NCBI GenBank assembly: GCA_002428735.1
Contig: DIXO01000005.1
Span: forward strand, 1 to 31,520
Reading direction: 5' to 3'
Origin: Syntrophaceae bacterium UBA6078
GTDB lineage: Bacteria; Desulfobacterota; Syntrophia; Syntrophales; UBA2210
DNA: 31,520 nt
The translations under genes and the position numbers were made by a program. A model generated the notes under the pieces. That model searched no databases, had not been told where the DNA came from, and worked only from the letters and a program-made list of their open reading frames with translations. Positions 7,474 through 15,106 of the stretch are shown here, piece after piece. Each line of letters opens with the position of its first letter. Position 1 is the stretch's first letter.

Positions 7474-8361
7474 GTGAAGATATTTCTGGACTGCTTTCCC
7501 TGTTTTCTGAGACAGGCGCTGGAGGCGAGCAGAATCTCGGGGGCCGGCGAGGAGACACAGAGAGCGGTTATGGACCGCGTGATGGAAAAGCTGCTCGATA
7601 TCTCCCGGGAGGAGACACCCCCGCAGATCGGCAGCATGATTCACGAAACCATCAGAAAGGCGACAGGCAACAGCGATCCCTACCGGGAGATAAAACACCG
7701 CCACAATGAGCAGGCCCTCGCCATGGCAGAGGAACTCACCGCTCTCATTACCGGATCGGCATCCCCCCTGTCTGATGCTCTCAAGCTGGCTGCCGCAGGG
7801 AATCTCATTGACATGGGTCCCGAGCGGAAGTGGAACGAAATGCGGGACATATTCCGGGATTTCACCAGGAAAGACCCCACGCACTTCGACTACGCGTCAT
7901 TTGAGAAGGCTCTGGGTAAAGCCGGTACGCTCCTCTACCTGGGGGACAATGCCGGAGAGATCGTCCTGGACAAGATTTTGATCGGGGTACTCCTGCGGGA
8001 GACGAATCTTGATATTACCTATGTCGTGAGGGGCGGCCCCGTTATCAACGATGCCACGATGGAAGACGCGCGATTTGTCGGCATGACCGATCTCGTCAGG
8101 GTGATCGATACAGGGACTGCCTTTCCCGGCGTCGTGCCCGATGCGTCTTCCAGAAAATTCCTCGATTATTATCTCGGGGCGGATATGATCCTGTCGAAGG
8201 GCCAGGGAAACTACGAATCGCTCAGCGACGAGGAGAAAAACATCTTCTTCCTGCTCCAGGCAAAATGCCCCGTCATCGCCGGGAAGATCGGGTGCGGAGT
8301 CGGAGACATGGTCCTGAAGCCGCGGCGGGGAGACTCCGCGATGAAGAGAGAGGTGGAATGA
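7474..8361 (+). CDS. DUF89 (ARMT1/damage-control phosphatase-like) protein
   Basis: 295-residue protein of the DUF89 superfamily, metal-dependent phosphatases thought to remove damaged phosphometabolites. Recognisable features: the N-terminal Cys pair in FLDCFPCFLRQALEAS, the helical N-terminal domain, the active-site loop LYLGDNAGEIVLDKIL with the family's Asp-Asn and a second Asp, and RGGPVINDATMEDA. GTG 7474 is chosen: it follows GGAAAGGA at 9 nt and gives the family start MKIFLDC; ATG 7408 would add 22 unrelated residues. Cys-rich DUF89 forms of this type occur in archaea and anaerobes, often near NifX/MinD genes. Its stop overlaps the radical SAM start (ATGA). Substrate unknown. Confidence 0.87.
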   Translation: MKIFLDCFPCFLRQALEASRISGAGEETQRAVMDRVMEKLLDISREETPPQIGSMIHETIRKATGNSDPYREIKHRHNEQALAMAEELTALITGSASPLSDALKLAAAGNLIDMGPERKWNEMRDIFRDFTRKDPTHFDYASFEKALGKAGTLLYLGDNAGEIVLDKILIGVLLRETNLDITYVVRGGPVINDATMEDARFVGMTDLVRVIDTGTAFPGVVPDASSRKFLDYYLGADMILSKGQGNYESLSDEEKNIFFLLQAKCPVIAGKIGCGVGDMVLKPRRGDSAMKREVE

Positions 8362-9287
8362 ACCGGAAACCATATACCTTCGGCCCCGTGCCGTCGCGCC
8401 GTCTCGGGCGGTCTCTGGGAATCGACTTTGTTCCCTTCAAGACCTGCACCTACGACTGTATTTACTGCCAGCTCGGACGGACCACCGCCAAGACCATGGA
8501 GAGAAAGGAATACGCCCCCATGAGGGCCGTCTTGCAAGAGGTGGAAGAAAAGCTGAACAAGATTTCGCCCCCCGACTACATCACCCTCTCCGGATCGGGG
8601 GAGCCAACCCTTCACAGCGGCATCGCCGATATCATCGCGGGTATCAAGAAGATCTCCTCTATTCCCGTGGCGGTTCTGACGAACGGTTCACTGCTCTGGG
8701 TCGATGAGGTGCGCGACGCGGTTTCCGGCGCTGATCTTGTAATCCCGTCGCTGGACGCGGGCAGCAATGAGACTTTTTTGCGTGTTAATCGGCCCCACGG
8801 TGGCATTCCTTTTCAGGAAATGGTGGAAGGGCTCTCTTCGTTCCGGAAGGCATTCAGGGGGCCGGTGTGGCTGGAGGTCTTCATCACCGGCGGCGTGACC
8901 GACTCGGAAGACGAACTGGTGAGAATAAGGAATCTGACGGAGCAGATCGCTCCGGAGCGGATCCAGCTCAACACGGCGGTGCGGACACCGGCCGAGGCAT
9001 ACGCGGGTCTCGTACCAAAGGAACGAATGAAGGAAATTTCAGGTCTCTTCGGCGGGAATTGCGAGGTGATCGCGGACTATACGGGTGTACATGATCAGAG
9101 CGAGTTTTCCTCGACCCGGGAAGATGTCCTTGATCTCTTGCGATTGCGTCCCTGTTCCATAGATGATATATTGTCCGGGCTGGGACTCCACCGGAACGAA
9201 ACGGTCAAATATGTCCAGGAACTCATGGATAAAAAACTGATAGGGATGGAGGAGCGCCACGGTAAACGGCTTTACTCCGTCAATTAA
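8358..9287 (+). CDS. Radical SAM protein (COG0731-like) with C-terminal winged helix
   Basis: 309-residue radical SAM enzyme. The N-terminus FGPVPSRRLGRSLGIDFVPF leads into the 4Fe-4S motif CTYDCIYC (Cys30/34/37), followed by LSGSGEPTLH (SAM-binding GGE-like motif) and a TIM-barrel pattern. The last ~70 residues (DVLDLLRLRPCSIDDILSGL onward) look like a winged-helix DNA- or RNA-binding fold. The family is distantly related to the wyosine synthase TYW1 but lacks a flavodoxin part; its reaction is unknown. The ATG at 8358 overlaps the DUF89 stop; the frame opening at 8265 lies inside DUF89. Such genes are frequent neighbours of NifX/ORP and MinD genes in anaerobes. Confidence 0.9.
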   Translation: MNRKPYTFGPVPSRRLGRSLGIDFVPFKTCTYDCIYCQLGRTTAKTMERKEYAPMRAVLQEVEEKLNKISPPDYITLSGSGEPTLHSGIADIIAGIKKISSIPVAVLTNGSLLWVDEVRDAVSGADLVIPSLDAGSNETFLRVNRPHGGIPFQEMVEGLSSFRKAFRGPVWLEVFITGGVTDSEDELVRIRNLTEQIAPERIQLNTAVRTPAEAYAGLVPKERMKEISGLFGGNCEVIADYTGVHDQSEFSSTREDVLDLLRLRPCSIDDILSGLGLHRNETVKYVQELMDKKLIGMEERHGKRLYSVN

Positions 9288-9316
9288 ACTATAAAATCAG
9301 AAGGGAAGCAGGCAAG

Positions 9317-10573
9317 ATGAACAAAGAAAAGAACAAGGCTCCTCAAGGTCTGGGCACTGTCGAGGAGAACAAAAAGGCCAAAGAACAGCAGGAGCAGAAG
9401 GCTCTTGCCGACCGCATGGGCAGGATAAAACACAAAATCATGGTACTCTCCGGCAAGGGTGGCGTGGGGAAAAGCACGGTGGCCGCCAATATCGCCGTAG
9501 CACTGGCGATAGATGGGAACAAGGTCGGTCTTCTGGACACGGATTTCCACGGCCCGAGCATCCCCACACTCCTTAATCTCGAAGGCAAACGGCCGGGGAG
9601 CGATGGAACGTCCATTCTTCCCGTGGAATTCAGTGACGGGCTCAAGGTCATGTCCATCGGTTTTCTCCTCCAGAACCAGGATGACGCGGTTATCTGGCGG
9701 GGTCCCATGAAAATGGGCGTGATCAAGCAACTTCTCACCGAGGTGAACTGGGGGGACCTGGATTACCTGGTCATCGATTTCCCCCCGGGAACAGGCGACG
9801 AGCCCCTTTCGGTAGCCCAGCTTATTCCCGGAGCGGACGGCGCCGTCATCGTGACCACGCCGCAGAATCTGTCTCTCAACGACGTGCGGAAATGCATCAA
9901 TTTCTGCAGGCAGGTCAGCGTTCCCGTGCTGGGGGTTGTGGAAAATATGAGCGGTCTTGTCTGCCCTCATTGCCACAAGCTGATCAACGTGTTCAAGACA
10001 GGGGGCGGAAAAAAGATGGCCGGCGAGATGGGCGTCCCCTTCCTGGGGAGCATCCCCATTGAGCCCCAGATTGTCGAGGCCTCCGACAGCGGCACGCCCT
10101 TTGTCTATCATTACGGCAAGAGCGAAGCGGCCAAGGCGTTCAAGAAGGTAATCGAACCCCTCCTGGCAATGAACGACAGGCCGAGATCCGAAGCACAAAC
10201 CGCTACAACCAGAAATGAGGAGGAAAAAGGCATGCAAAGAATAGCCATACCGGTCGTGGAGGGGCATCTGTCCGCCCACTTCGGCCACTGTGAGGAATTC
10301 GCGATCTTTGACGTTGATCTCGAGAAGAAAAAGATCGTCAGTCGGGAGACGGCCCCCGCCCCTCCCCATGAACCGGGACTGCTCCCCCGCTGGCTTGGAG
10401 AAAAGGGAGTAAACGTCATCGTAGCGGGAGGCATGGGAAGCCGTGCTCAGCAACTCTTCGCCGAGAGCGGTATCAGCGTATCCATCGGAGCGCCGGCCGA
10501 TGACCCCGAGAAAATCGTTCTATCGTATATGAACAACGCCCTTGAACTGGGAGACAACACCTGCGACCACTGA
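9317..10573 (+). CDS. Mrp/NBP35-type ATPase fused to a NifX/ORP domain (MrpORP)
   Basis: Two-domain protein of 418 residues. Residues ~37-290 are an Mrp (ApbC/NBP35) P-loop ATPase: Walker A GKGGVGKST (46-54), DTDFHGPSIP, DFPPGTGDEP and the metal-binding CPHC loop that holds a bridging 4Fe-4S cluster in dimers. Residues ~306-418 are an ORP/NifX domain (MQRIAIPVVEG, then HFGHCEEFAIFDVD and VIVAGGMGSRAQQLF). The same fusion exists in D. vulgaris DVU2109 (MrpORP), which carries an Fe-S cluster in one half and a Mo-Cu-type cluster in the other. The first ~35 residues are Lys/Glu/Gln-rich. A strong SD inside the gene precedes the ORP domain (separate entry). It is 29 nt after the radical SAM stop. 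Confidence 0.93.
   Translation: MNKEKNKAPQGLGTVEENKKAKEQQEQKALADRMGRIKHKIMVLSGKGGVGKSTVAANIAVALAIDGNKVGLLDTDFHGPSIPTLLNLEGKRPGSDGTSILPVEFSDGLKVMSIGFLLQNQDDAVIWRGPMKMGVIKQLLTEVNWGDLDYLVIDFPPGTGDEPLSVAQLIPGADGAVIVTTPQNLSLNDVRKCINFCRQVSVPVLGVVENMSGLVCPHCHKLINVFKTGGGKKMAGEMGVPFLGSIPIEPQIVEASDSGTPFVYHYGKSEAAKAFKKVIEPLLAMNDRPRSEAQTATTRNEEEKGMQRIAIPVVEGHLSAHFGHCEEFAIFDVDLEKKKIVSRETAPAPPHEPGLLPRWLGEKGVNVIVAGGMGSRAQQLFAESGISVSIGAPADDPEKIVLSYMNNALELGDNTCDH
10218..10234 (+). promoter_or_regulatory. Internal ribosome-binding site and ATG at the domain junction of MrpORP
   Basis: AGGAGG (10218-10223) is followed after exactly 8 nt by an in-frame ATG (10232), Met306, which is the natural first residue of an ORP/NifX domain. 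Initiation here would yield a free 113-residue ORP protein ending at 10573 in addition to the fusion. Either the site is used, or it is the relic of a recent gene fusion. Confidence 0.5.
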
Positions 10574-10581
10574 GACGATCC

Positions 10582-11019
10582 ATGAAAACCGACAGAGCGA
10601 TTGAAGAAATCATGATGGGAATGGTCCGTGAAAAGGCCATGGAAATCTATTCTGAGGCGCTGATAGAGCACGGCGTCAATCCGCGCAACTACGGCTCCAT
10701 GGAAAACCCCGACGGATACGCGAAGGTAACCGGCCCCTGCGGGGACACGGTCGAGATGTTCGTCCGGATGCGAAACGGAACGGTTGAAAAGGCGACGTTC
10801 AACACCGACGGCTGCATGTTCAGTATCGCCGCCTGCTCAGCCGCGGCCGAGATGGCGGAGGGGAAGACACTTGCGGGGTGCATCGGCATCAACCAGAGCG
10901 CTATCCTAGACCACCTGGAGAAGATGCCGGCCGACCACGAGCACTGCGCCTTGCTGGCCGCCATGACCATCCAGAAGGCCCTGAGGCAGTGTATTGAGGA
11001 TACCGGGAAGATTCAATAA
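10582..11019 (+). CDS. NifU/IscU-like Fe-S cluster scaffold protein
   Basis: 145-residue NifU_N-family protein. It contains the scaffold Cys positions: GPCGDTVEMF (Cys with the stabilising Asp two residues on), NTDGCMFSIAA, and HEHCALLAAM near the end. It is preceded by the usual NPRNYGSMENPDG region for cluster scaffolds in anaerobes. A ~15-residue N-terminal extension precedes the core; Met11 or Met12 is an alternative start since no clear SD stands before ATG 10582. It begins 8 nt after MrpORP stops, so a cluster assembled on this scaffold may be handed to the Mrp ATPases (inference). Confidence 0.9.
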   Translation: MKTDRAIEEIMMGMVREKAMEIYSEALIEHGVNPRNYGSMENPDGYAKVTGPCGDTVEMFVRMRNGTVEKATFNTDGCMFSIAACSAAAEMAEGKTLAGCIGINQSAILDHLEKMPADHEHCALLAAMTIQKALRQCIEDTGKIQ

Positions 11020-11072
11020 ACCCGGAGATATCCACTACCGGTGGAGGCAAAAACGGGGAAAGGAGTGGACTC

Positions 11073-12026
11073 ATGGCAAAGATCACAGAGGTCGATAAGG
11101 TTGAAATTATTACCCTCCAGGACAACTACATTGACATTACTGTCCAGGACAACAACACGGTAATCTCGCGCCCCAGCACTATCAGGGACGGCGAGGTGCG
11201 AAATTCCATCCTGGCCGAGCATGGTTTTTCGGCCATCATAAGAACCACGGTGAACGGCACGACACGAACCATGCTTTTTGATTTCGGCTTTTCCCCGATC
11301 GGAGCCGCCTTTAACGTGAGGGCCCTCGACATCCCCATGGAAGAGGTGGAGGTCATGGCCCTCTCGCACGGTCACAGCGACCATACCGGGGGAATCGACG
11401 AACTGACCCGCATGATCGGCAGGCCCGGGATCGGGCTCGTCCTTCACCCCACCGCCTTCACCAATCCCCGTTATATAAAGGTCTCCAAGAATTTTAAACG
11501 GAGATTTCCAAAACTGACCAGGAAATCGCTGGAGGCAAAAGGAATCACCGTCATCGAAACAACAGCCCCCTACCCGCTTCTGGATGGTCAGATCCTCTTT
11601 CTGGGAGAGGTAGAACGAACAACACCCTTCGAAAAGGGCCTGCCCACCGCCTTTCGGGAAAACAAGAACGGCGAAGAGGAATGGGATCCCATGGAGGACG
11701 ACACGGGCGTCGCCATGCATGTGAAGGGGAAAGGACTGGTCGTTCTTTCGGGGTGCGCTCATTCGGGGATCGTCAACACCGTGACCCACGCCAGGAAGGT
11801 CGCGGGGGTGGAGAAGGTCCACGCCATCATGGGCGGATTCCACCTGGGAGGGCCTCTCTTCGAATCGATCGTGGAACCCACAACGGAGGGACTCAGGGCA
11901 TTCTCCCCCGACTATGTTATCCCCTGCCACTGCACGGGGAGAAAGGCGATCATGCACATTGAAAAAGAAATGCCCGATCAGTTCATCCTGAACATGAGCG
12001 GCACTACGCTCACCTTCTCCGCCTGA
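11073..12026 (+). CDS. Metallo-beta-lactamase-fold hydrolase (AF1261/dihydropterin synthase-like group)
   Basis: 317-residue MBL-fold protein. The dinuclear metal site is seen in ALSHGHSDHTGG (HXHXDH) with later ligands in LSGCAHSGIVN and in IPCHCTG. The group resembles the archaeal enzymes annotated as 7,8-dihydropterin-6-methyl-4-(beta-D-ribofuranosyl)aminobenzene-5'-phosphate synthase, though the true reaction in bacteria is unknown. SD AAAGGAG is 8 nt from the ATG. It is the last intact member of the plus-strand train. A 19-codon segment of it (11481-11537) recurs in degraded form at 13741-13797, evidence of a former second copy. Confidence 0.9.
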   Translation: MAKITEVDKVEIITLQDNYIDITVQDNNTVISRPSTIRDGEVRNSILAEHGFSAIIRTTVNGTTRTMLFDFGFSPIGAAFNVRALDIPMEEVEVMALSHGHSDHTGGIDELTRMIGRPGIGLVLHPTAFTNPRYIKVSKNFKRRFPKLTRKSLEAKGITVIETTAPYPLLDGQILFLGEVERTTPFEKGLPTAFRENKNGEEEWDPMEDDTGVAMHVKGKGLVVLSGCAHSGIVNTVTHARKVAGVEKVHAIMGGFHLGGPLFESIVEPTTEGLRAFSPDYVIPCHCTGRKAIMHIEKEMPDQFILNMSGTTLTFSA

Positions 12027-12029
12027 TGG

Positions 12030-12138
12030 GGCAGGAAGAGAGGAACGCGATGAAAAAGATAGGGATCATTATCTGTGATCGGTACCGCCGCTGCGCGGGG
12101 GGAAAGTGTCTGCGGGCGATGAAAAACCGGGAGGGAGC
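12030..12138 (+). repeat. Direct repeat, left copy (5' part of CGGC gene)
   Basis: Matches 13794-13903. From the ATG at 12050 the 89 nt are identical; the 20 nt upstream differ by one indel and one substitution. The two copies flank the 1.66-kb segment carrying the secreted-protein gene. Confidence 0.88.
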
Positions 12139-12151
12139 CTCCCGTCAATAA
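12050..12151 (+). pseudogene. Truncated CGGC-domain gene (first copy)
   Basis: Only the first 30 codons of a CGGC protein remain: MKKIGIIICDRYRRCAGGKC and the next ten residues. After GREGA-equivalent codons the frame runs into unrelated DNA and stops at 12149-12151 (33 aa). The 89 nt from the ATG to 12138 are identical to the intact gene at 13815-13903, and the SD region GGAAGAGAGGAAC is also shared with one indel. The original order MBL-CGGC, 23 bp apart, is therefore preserved here but the CGGC gene is cut by the insertion of the 12175-13443 gene. Confidence 0.85.
12122..12144 (-). terminator. Intrinsic terminator of the minus-strand secreted-protein gene
   Basis: Read on the minus strand: stem CGGGAGG, loop CTC, stem CCTCCCG (12128-12144), then GTTTTTC (12121-12127). 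It lies about 30 nt past the stop of the gene ending at 12175. One arm is made of the truncated CGGC sequence and the other of incoming DNA, so the terminator spans the rearrangement junction. Confidence 0.65.
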
Positions 12152-12174
12152 ACCCCGCTGCAGGATCAATCGAT

Positions 12175-13443
12175 TTACTCGCAGTGTTTCATAATTAAAA
12201 ACAGATTGAAGTATCCGCCGGTATTTCTTTCGTTTGAGTCAAAGTGATTTCGGTAAAGCACCGCACCCACACCGCCGCATCTGGGTTCGTCGCAGGTGGT
12301 AATTTCCATCAGATGGAAACAGAATACATCCGGCGCTTTCAGATACTTTGTCCCGACGATACTGACATGTCCATGAATCCCATCATCTTTCTGATAGCCC
12401 TCTATTACCACGGGGAAACGGTCGCTATCGACACTTGCCAATGCTTTCATCGTAACCACTCCCCCCGGTTTGACGTACGACCCCCTGATGATAATATCCA
12501 CTTCCCCCGATCCGTTGCCCTCCCAGCAGCCGCTCTCTCTTTTCTTCGAGAGCCGGATTATGGGGTTCGATGAAATCATTTTAACTGGCGCATCGATTTT
12601 CAGTTCCCCATGATGAATAGTTCCGTTAATCTCGGCTGTAAATTCAATCATGGACAGTGTTGGGCAATCGATTGCATCAATGAGGTAGAAGCACTCAACG
12701 CTTTGCCCGGCTTGGATTTCCGGGGTACTGCATCTGATATCCTCTATATCCTGGTCGATCCCCACCAGAAACTTCGATTTTGCTGATATCTTTTCGATTT
12801 TTACCGGGAAAGAGCCCCTGTTTTGAATTTGAAATTGCTGGTGTTGACGTCTGTCCGGTATGATCGGGCTGAAAAGAAAGGCTATATCGAGGCCGGTGTC
12901 TATCTTTGCACTGCCGCCCGATACCCGTTGAGGCGGGGCAGGCTTCCCGGAAGCTGTTACCGCCTGCATGCCGCCGACATAGGGAGAAATGGCGGGCACG
13001 GGATAGGCCTGAGAGGTCACGATTGTATTTTCGACCTGATGGTAAACCTGGAACAACACCTCTGAGGCTTTGGCATTTTTTTCAAAGGGGCGCGTTAAAT
13101 GGTGAGTTTTCCCGGCATTTCCGGCCGGAAGAGAGATGTCTTCACTCGAAAAAAGCGCTTCGCCGTCCCTGTTCTGGAATACGGCTCTCACCAGATATGC
13201 GTTTGCCGGAATCGACTGACTGATTTTTAGATCAACGGTCCAGACACCATGAGCATCCCCTGCGTCCTGAGTCGTTTTGAAATTCGTAAATGTAAAATCC
13301 ACGGCACGATGTTGCGCCGGTATCATCGTCTTGGGATCAACCTTCAAATTCTTCAGCTGATCGAACGGACCCGCCACAGCGCTGATTACAGTGATACCCA
13401 TACAAAAGAAAACTATCAAAATCGATGCCCAGGCTCTTTTCAC
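12175..13443 (-). CDS. Secreted protein with Ig-like (ASH/choice-of-anchor-like) middle domain, function unknown
   Basis: 422 residues from GTG 13443, with SD AAAGGAG 7 nt upstream. A classic signal peptide is visible (MKRAWASILIVFFCMGITVI, then cleavage probably after SAVA), so it is periplasmic or exported. The rest is beta-rich. Around residues 205-290 the pattern FQIQNRGSFPVKIEKISAKS, a Cys after the strand, then QAGQSVECFY resembles ASH/HYDIN or choice-of-anchor-D Ig-like folds (weak inference). Several Cys (ESGCWEG, DVFCF, TCDEPRCGG) could form disulfides. A possible promoter, TTGACA with TAGAAT at a short 15-nt spacing (13557-13531), lies upstream. Base composition is more AT-rich than its neighbours, its strand is opposite, and it sits between direct repeats: probably acquired. 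Confidence 0.8.
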   Translation of the reverse strand: MKRAWASILIVFFCMGITVISAVAGPFDQLKNLKVDPKTMIPAQHRAVDFTFTNFKTTQDAGDAHGVWTVDLKISQSIPANAYLVRAVFQNRDGEALFSSEDISLPAGNAGKTHHLTRPFEKNAKASEVLFQVYHQVENTIVTSQAYPVPAISPYVGGMQAVTASGKPAPPQRVSGGSAKIDTGLDIAFLFSPIIPDRRQHQQFQIQNRGSFPVKIEKISAKSKFLVGIDQDIEDIRCSTPEIQAGQSVECFYLIDAIDCPTLSMIEFTAEINGTIHHGELKIDAPVKMISSNPIIRLSKKRESGCWEGNGSGEVDIIIRGSYVKPGGVVTMKALASVDSDRFPVVIEGYQKDDGIHGHVSIVGTKYLKAPDVFCFHLMEITTCDEPRCGGVGAVLYRNHFDSNERNTGGYFNLFLIMKHCE

Positions 13444-13740
13444 TGTAAGCTCCTTTCCTCTTCAATAAGATCTGCCCCACGTCTTAACGTACGCTGCATC
13501 CTGAAACATGCAGGCTTAAACTTTCTTTAAATTCTAGAAGTTAGAAGGTTATGTCAAATAATTCAGTTCCGTTACGTGTATCATGGATTGCCTTTTTGCG
13601 GCAGCCATGAAAGAATGAGCGCGGTGATTGGGAAGCATCCGAGGAAAAGTGTAGAGAGGAACTTCCTTTTTTCGGGTTTGAGTATATACGGCGGGGGATG
13701 GTGTGTGTCAAGACGATTTTGATAAAACTGTCCACCCGAC

Positions 13741-13797
13741 ATCTCCAGAGATTTCAAACGGGTGTCTTTGAAACTGACCAGGGAATCGTCGGAGGCA
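13741..13797 (+). pseudogene. Remnant of a second MBL-fold gene
   Basis: These 57 nt align without gaps to 11481-11537 of the MBL gene. In the matching frame 11 of 19 residues are identical (both have FKR, KLTR and EA at the same places). The remnant ends at GGAGGCA and continues directly into GGAAAGAGAGGAAC, the SD region that in the left copy lies after the MBL stop. A deletion between two GGCA microrepeats therefore removed the 3' part of this copy. Bases 13444-13740 between the secreted-protein gene and this remnant hold no gene I can support. Confidence 0.7.
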
Positions 13798-13903
13798 GGA
13801 AAGAGAGGAACACGATGAAAAAGATAGGGATCATTATCTGTGATCGGTACCGCCGCTGCGCGGGGGGAAAGTGTCTGCGGGCGATGAAAAACCGGGAGGG
13901 AGC
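13794..13903 (+). repeat. Direct repeat, right copy (5' part of CGGC gene)
   Basis: Partner of 12030-12138; identical for 89 nt from the ATG at 13815. It belongs to the intact CGGC gene. Confidence 0.88.
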
Positions 13904-14252
13904 ATTCAGCATATACACGGACACCGAGGTTGAACTGGTTGGTTTTACGACGTGCGACGGCTGCCCCGGCGGTAATATAGAATACGCGGGAGAGGAAATG
14001 GTCAAAAACGGGGCAGAGGCAATTCACCTGGCCACCGGTCTGGTCGTCGGGTACCCGCCATGCCCCTACATAGAGACATTCAAGGCCTTTCTTGAAAAAC
14101 GCTACGGCGTGGAGGTCGTGGTGGGGACACACCCCATACCGGCAAAGTATCTCGCCATGCACACCCATCTCGGGACATGGGAGGCCCCCGCCTGGAAGCC
14201 TCTCATCGAGCCCACCATGGCGGATGAGGCGACCCGCGCGCGTTACGATTGA
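13815..14252 (+). CDS. CGGC domain-containing protein
   Basis: 145-residue CGGC-family protein, a small Cys/His-rich domain predicted to bind metal. Visible ligands: ICDRYRRCAGGKC near the N-terminus, FTTCDGCPGG in the middle and GYPPCPYIETF; His occurs in GTHPIP and MHTHLG. The family is common in anaerobic bacteria and archaea, and is thought to act in metal or redox sensing without a proven reaction. The start is ATG 13815 with SD AGAGAGGAA; the longer frame from 13698 would translate the MBL scar. It is the functional copy after the duplication at 12050. Confidence 0.88.
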   Translation: MKKIGIIICDRYRRCAGGKCLRAMKNREGAFSIYTDTEVELVGFTTCDGCPGGNIEYAGEEMVKNGAEAIHLATGLVVGYPPCPYIETFKAFLEKRYGVEVVVGTHPIPAKYLAMHTHLGTWEAPAWKPLIEPTMADEATRARYD

Positions 14253-14486
14253 ACCATGACGAGATCAGCACTCTCGCTTTACGCATCAGGGCGGAAACAC
14301 ACTGATACGGCTGCTGTTTCCACCAGCCGCCTCCAGCACGCGGCGGAGAAGAAAAACGATAACCGCGCCATAACCGACATGCCCGATCAAAGTGCAGAGT
14401 CTGTTTCCAAAGCAATGAATCCTCCTTCTCATTACCAACAGCACGAGAATCCGAGTCCATGCCTATTCATTTTTTTTAAAACGCAC

Positions 14487-14515
14487 TTGACAACCATTCA
14501 TAATTAGAATATCTT
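14487..14515 (+). promoter_or_regulatory. Sigma-70-type promoter of the PerR-like gene
   Basis: TTGACA (14487-14492), 17-nt spacer, TATCTT (14510-14515). The surrounding 14470-14540 region is very AT-rich and contains ATAATTAGAATAT-like half sites, reminiscent of a Fur/PerR box, so autoregulation is possible (inference). The rest of the 302-bp gap 14253-14554 shows only a short GGCTG/CAGCC hairpin near 14308-14330. Confidence 0.65.
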
Positions 14516-14554
14516 CCAAATAAGAATAAAACCTATTTAAGAAAAGATCTCCTT

Positions 14555-15022
14555 ATGGGGCCGGACACTCAAACGCAGGATCTTCAGAACCGGATGAATC
14601 ATGTAAGGAATGTGCTGCGTGAAAGCGGCCTGAAGCTGACCCATCAACGCCTGGAAATTTTAAATGAGGTGTGTAAAGCAGACGATCATCCCGATGCAGA
14701 GACAATTTACCGGTCCGTCCGCGAGAGGATGCCCACTGTTTCGTTGGATACTGTTTACCGGACGCTCTGGCTCCTCCTTGATCTGGGACTGATTAATGCC
14801 TTGGGACCATCCCGCGAGCGGGTCCGCTTTGACGCAAACACCGAAGTCCATCATCACTTTGTCTGCAGGAAGTGCGGGGTGATCCACGATTTCACCAGTC
14901 CGGAGTTGGATGGCGTACAGATTCCGGAGGCTATCCGCGACCTCGGCCAGGGAGAAAAGATGCATATTGAAGTCCGGGGGCTGTGCCGTGACTGCCTGAA
15001 AGATAAGGCCAGCGATTGTTAG
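14555..15022 (+). CDS. Fur-family regulator, PerR-like
   Basis: 155-residue Fur-superfamily repressor. The winged-helix part includes GLKLTHQRLEILNEV and TVSLDTVYRTLWLLLDLGL; the metal-binding half begins RVRFDANTEVHHHFVCRKCG and ends with CRDCLKDKASDC. The two CX2C pairs (FVCRKCG, GLCRDC) make the structural Zn site. The Asp in RFDANT stands where PerR has its regulatory Asp and Fur has Glu, so peroxide sensing by metal-catalysed histidine oxidation is more likely than iron sensing. The next gene is a peroxiredoxin, which supports that. No strong SD precedes ATG 14555; an ATG at 14594 is a possible shorter start. Confidence 0.9.
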   Translation: MGPDTQTQDLQNRMNHVRNVLRESGLKLTHQRLEILNEVCKADDHPDAETIYRSVRERMPTVSLDTVYRTLWLLLDLGLINALGPSRERVRFDANTEVHHHFVCRKCGVIHDFTSPELDGVQIPEAIRDLGQGEKMHIEVRGLCRDCLKDKASDC

Positions 15023-15106
15023 ACCGGGAGAGGCAAACAGAAAGCACGGATCAATGATGCCATGCGAGGTCGTCGGGACCATGTCGGCCCCGAATGAATA
15101 AAGAGC

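Noticed and set aside
1725..11019. Nitrogenase cofactor cluster (NifX, NifU-like, radical SAM as NifB)
   Set aside because: No nifHDK, nifE or nifN; the NifU-like protein is a short scaffold, and the radical SAM gene is COG0731-like without the NifB signature. The MinD-FeS and Mrp fusion point to the ORP system.
14256..14507. 83-codon plus-strand ORF after the CGGC gene
   Set aside because: No SD, no recognisable fold, and it runs through the promoter of the PerR-like gene.
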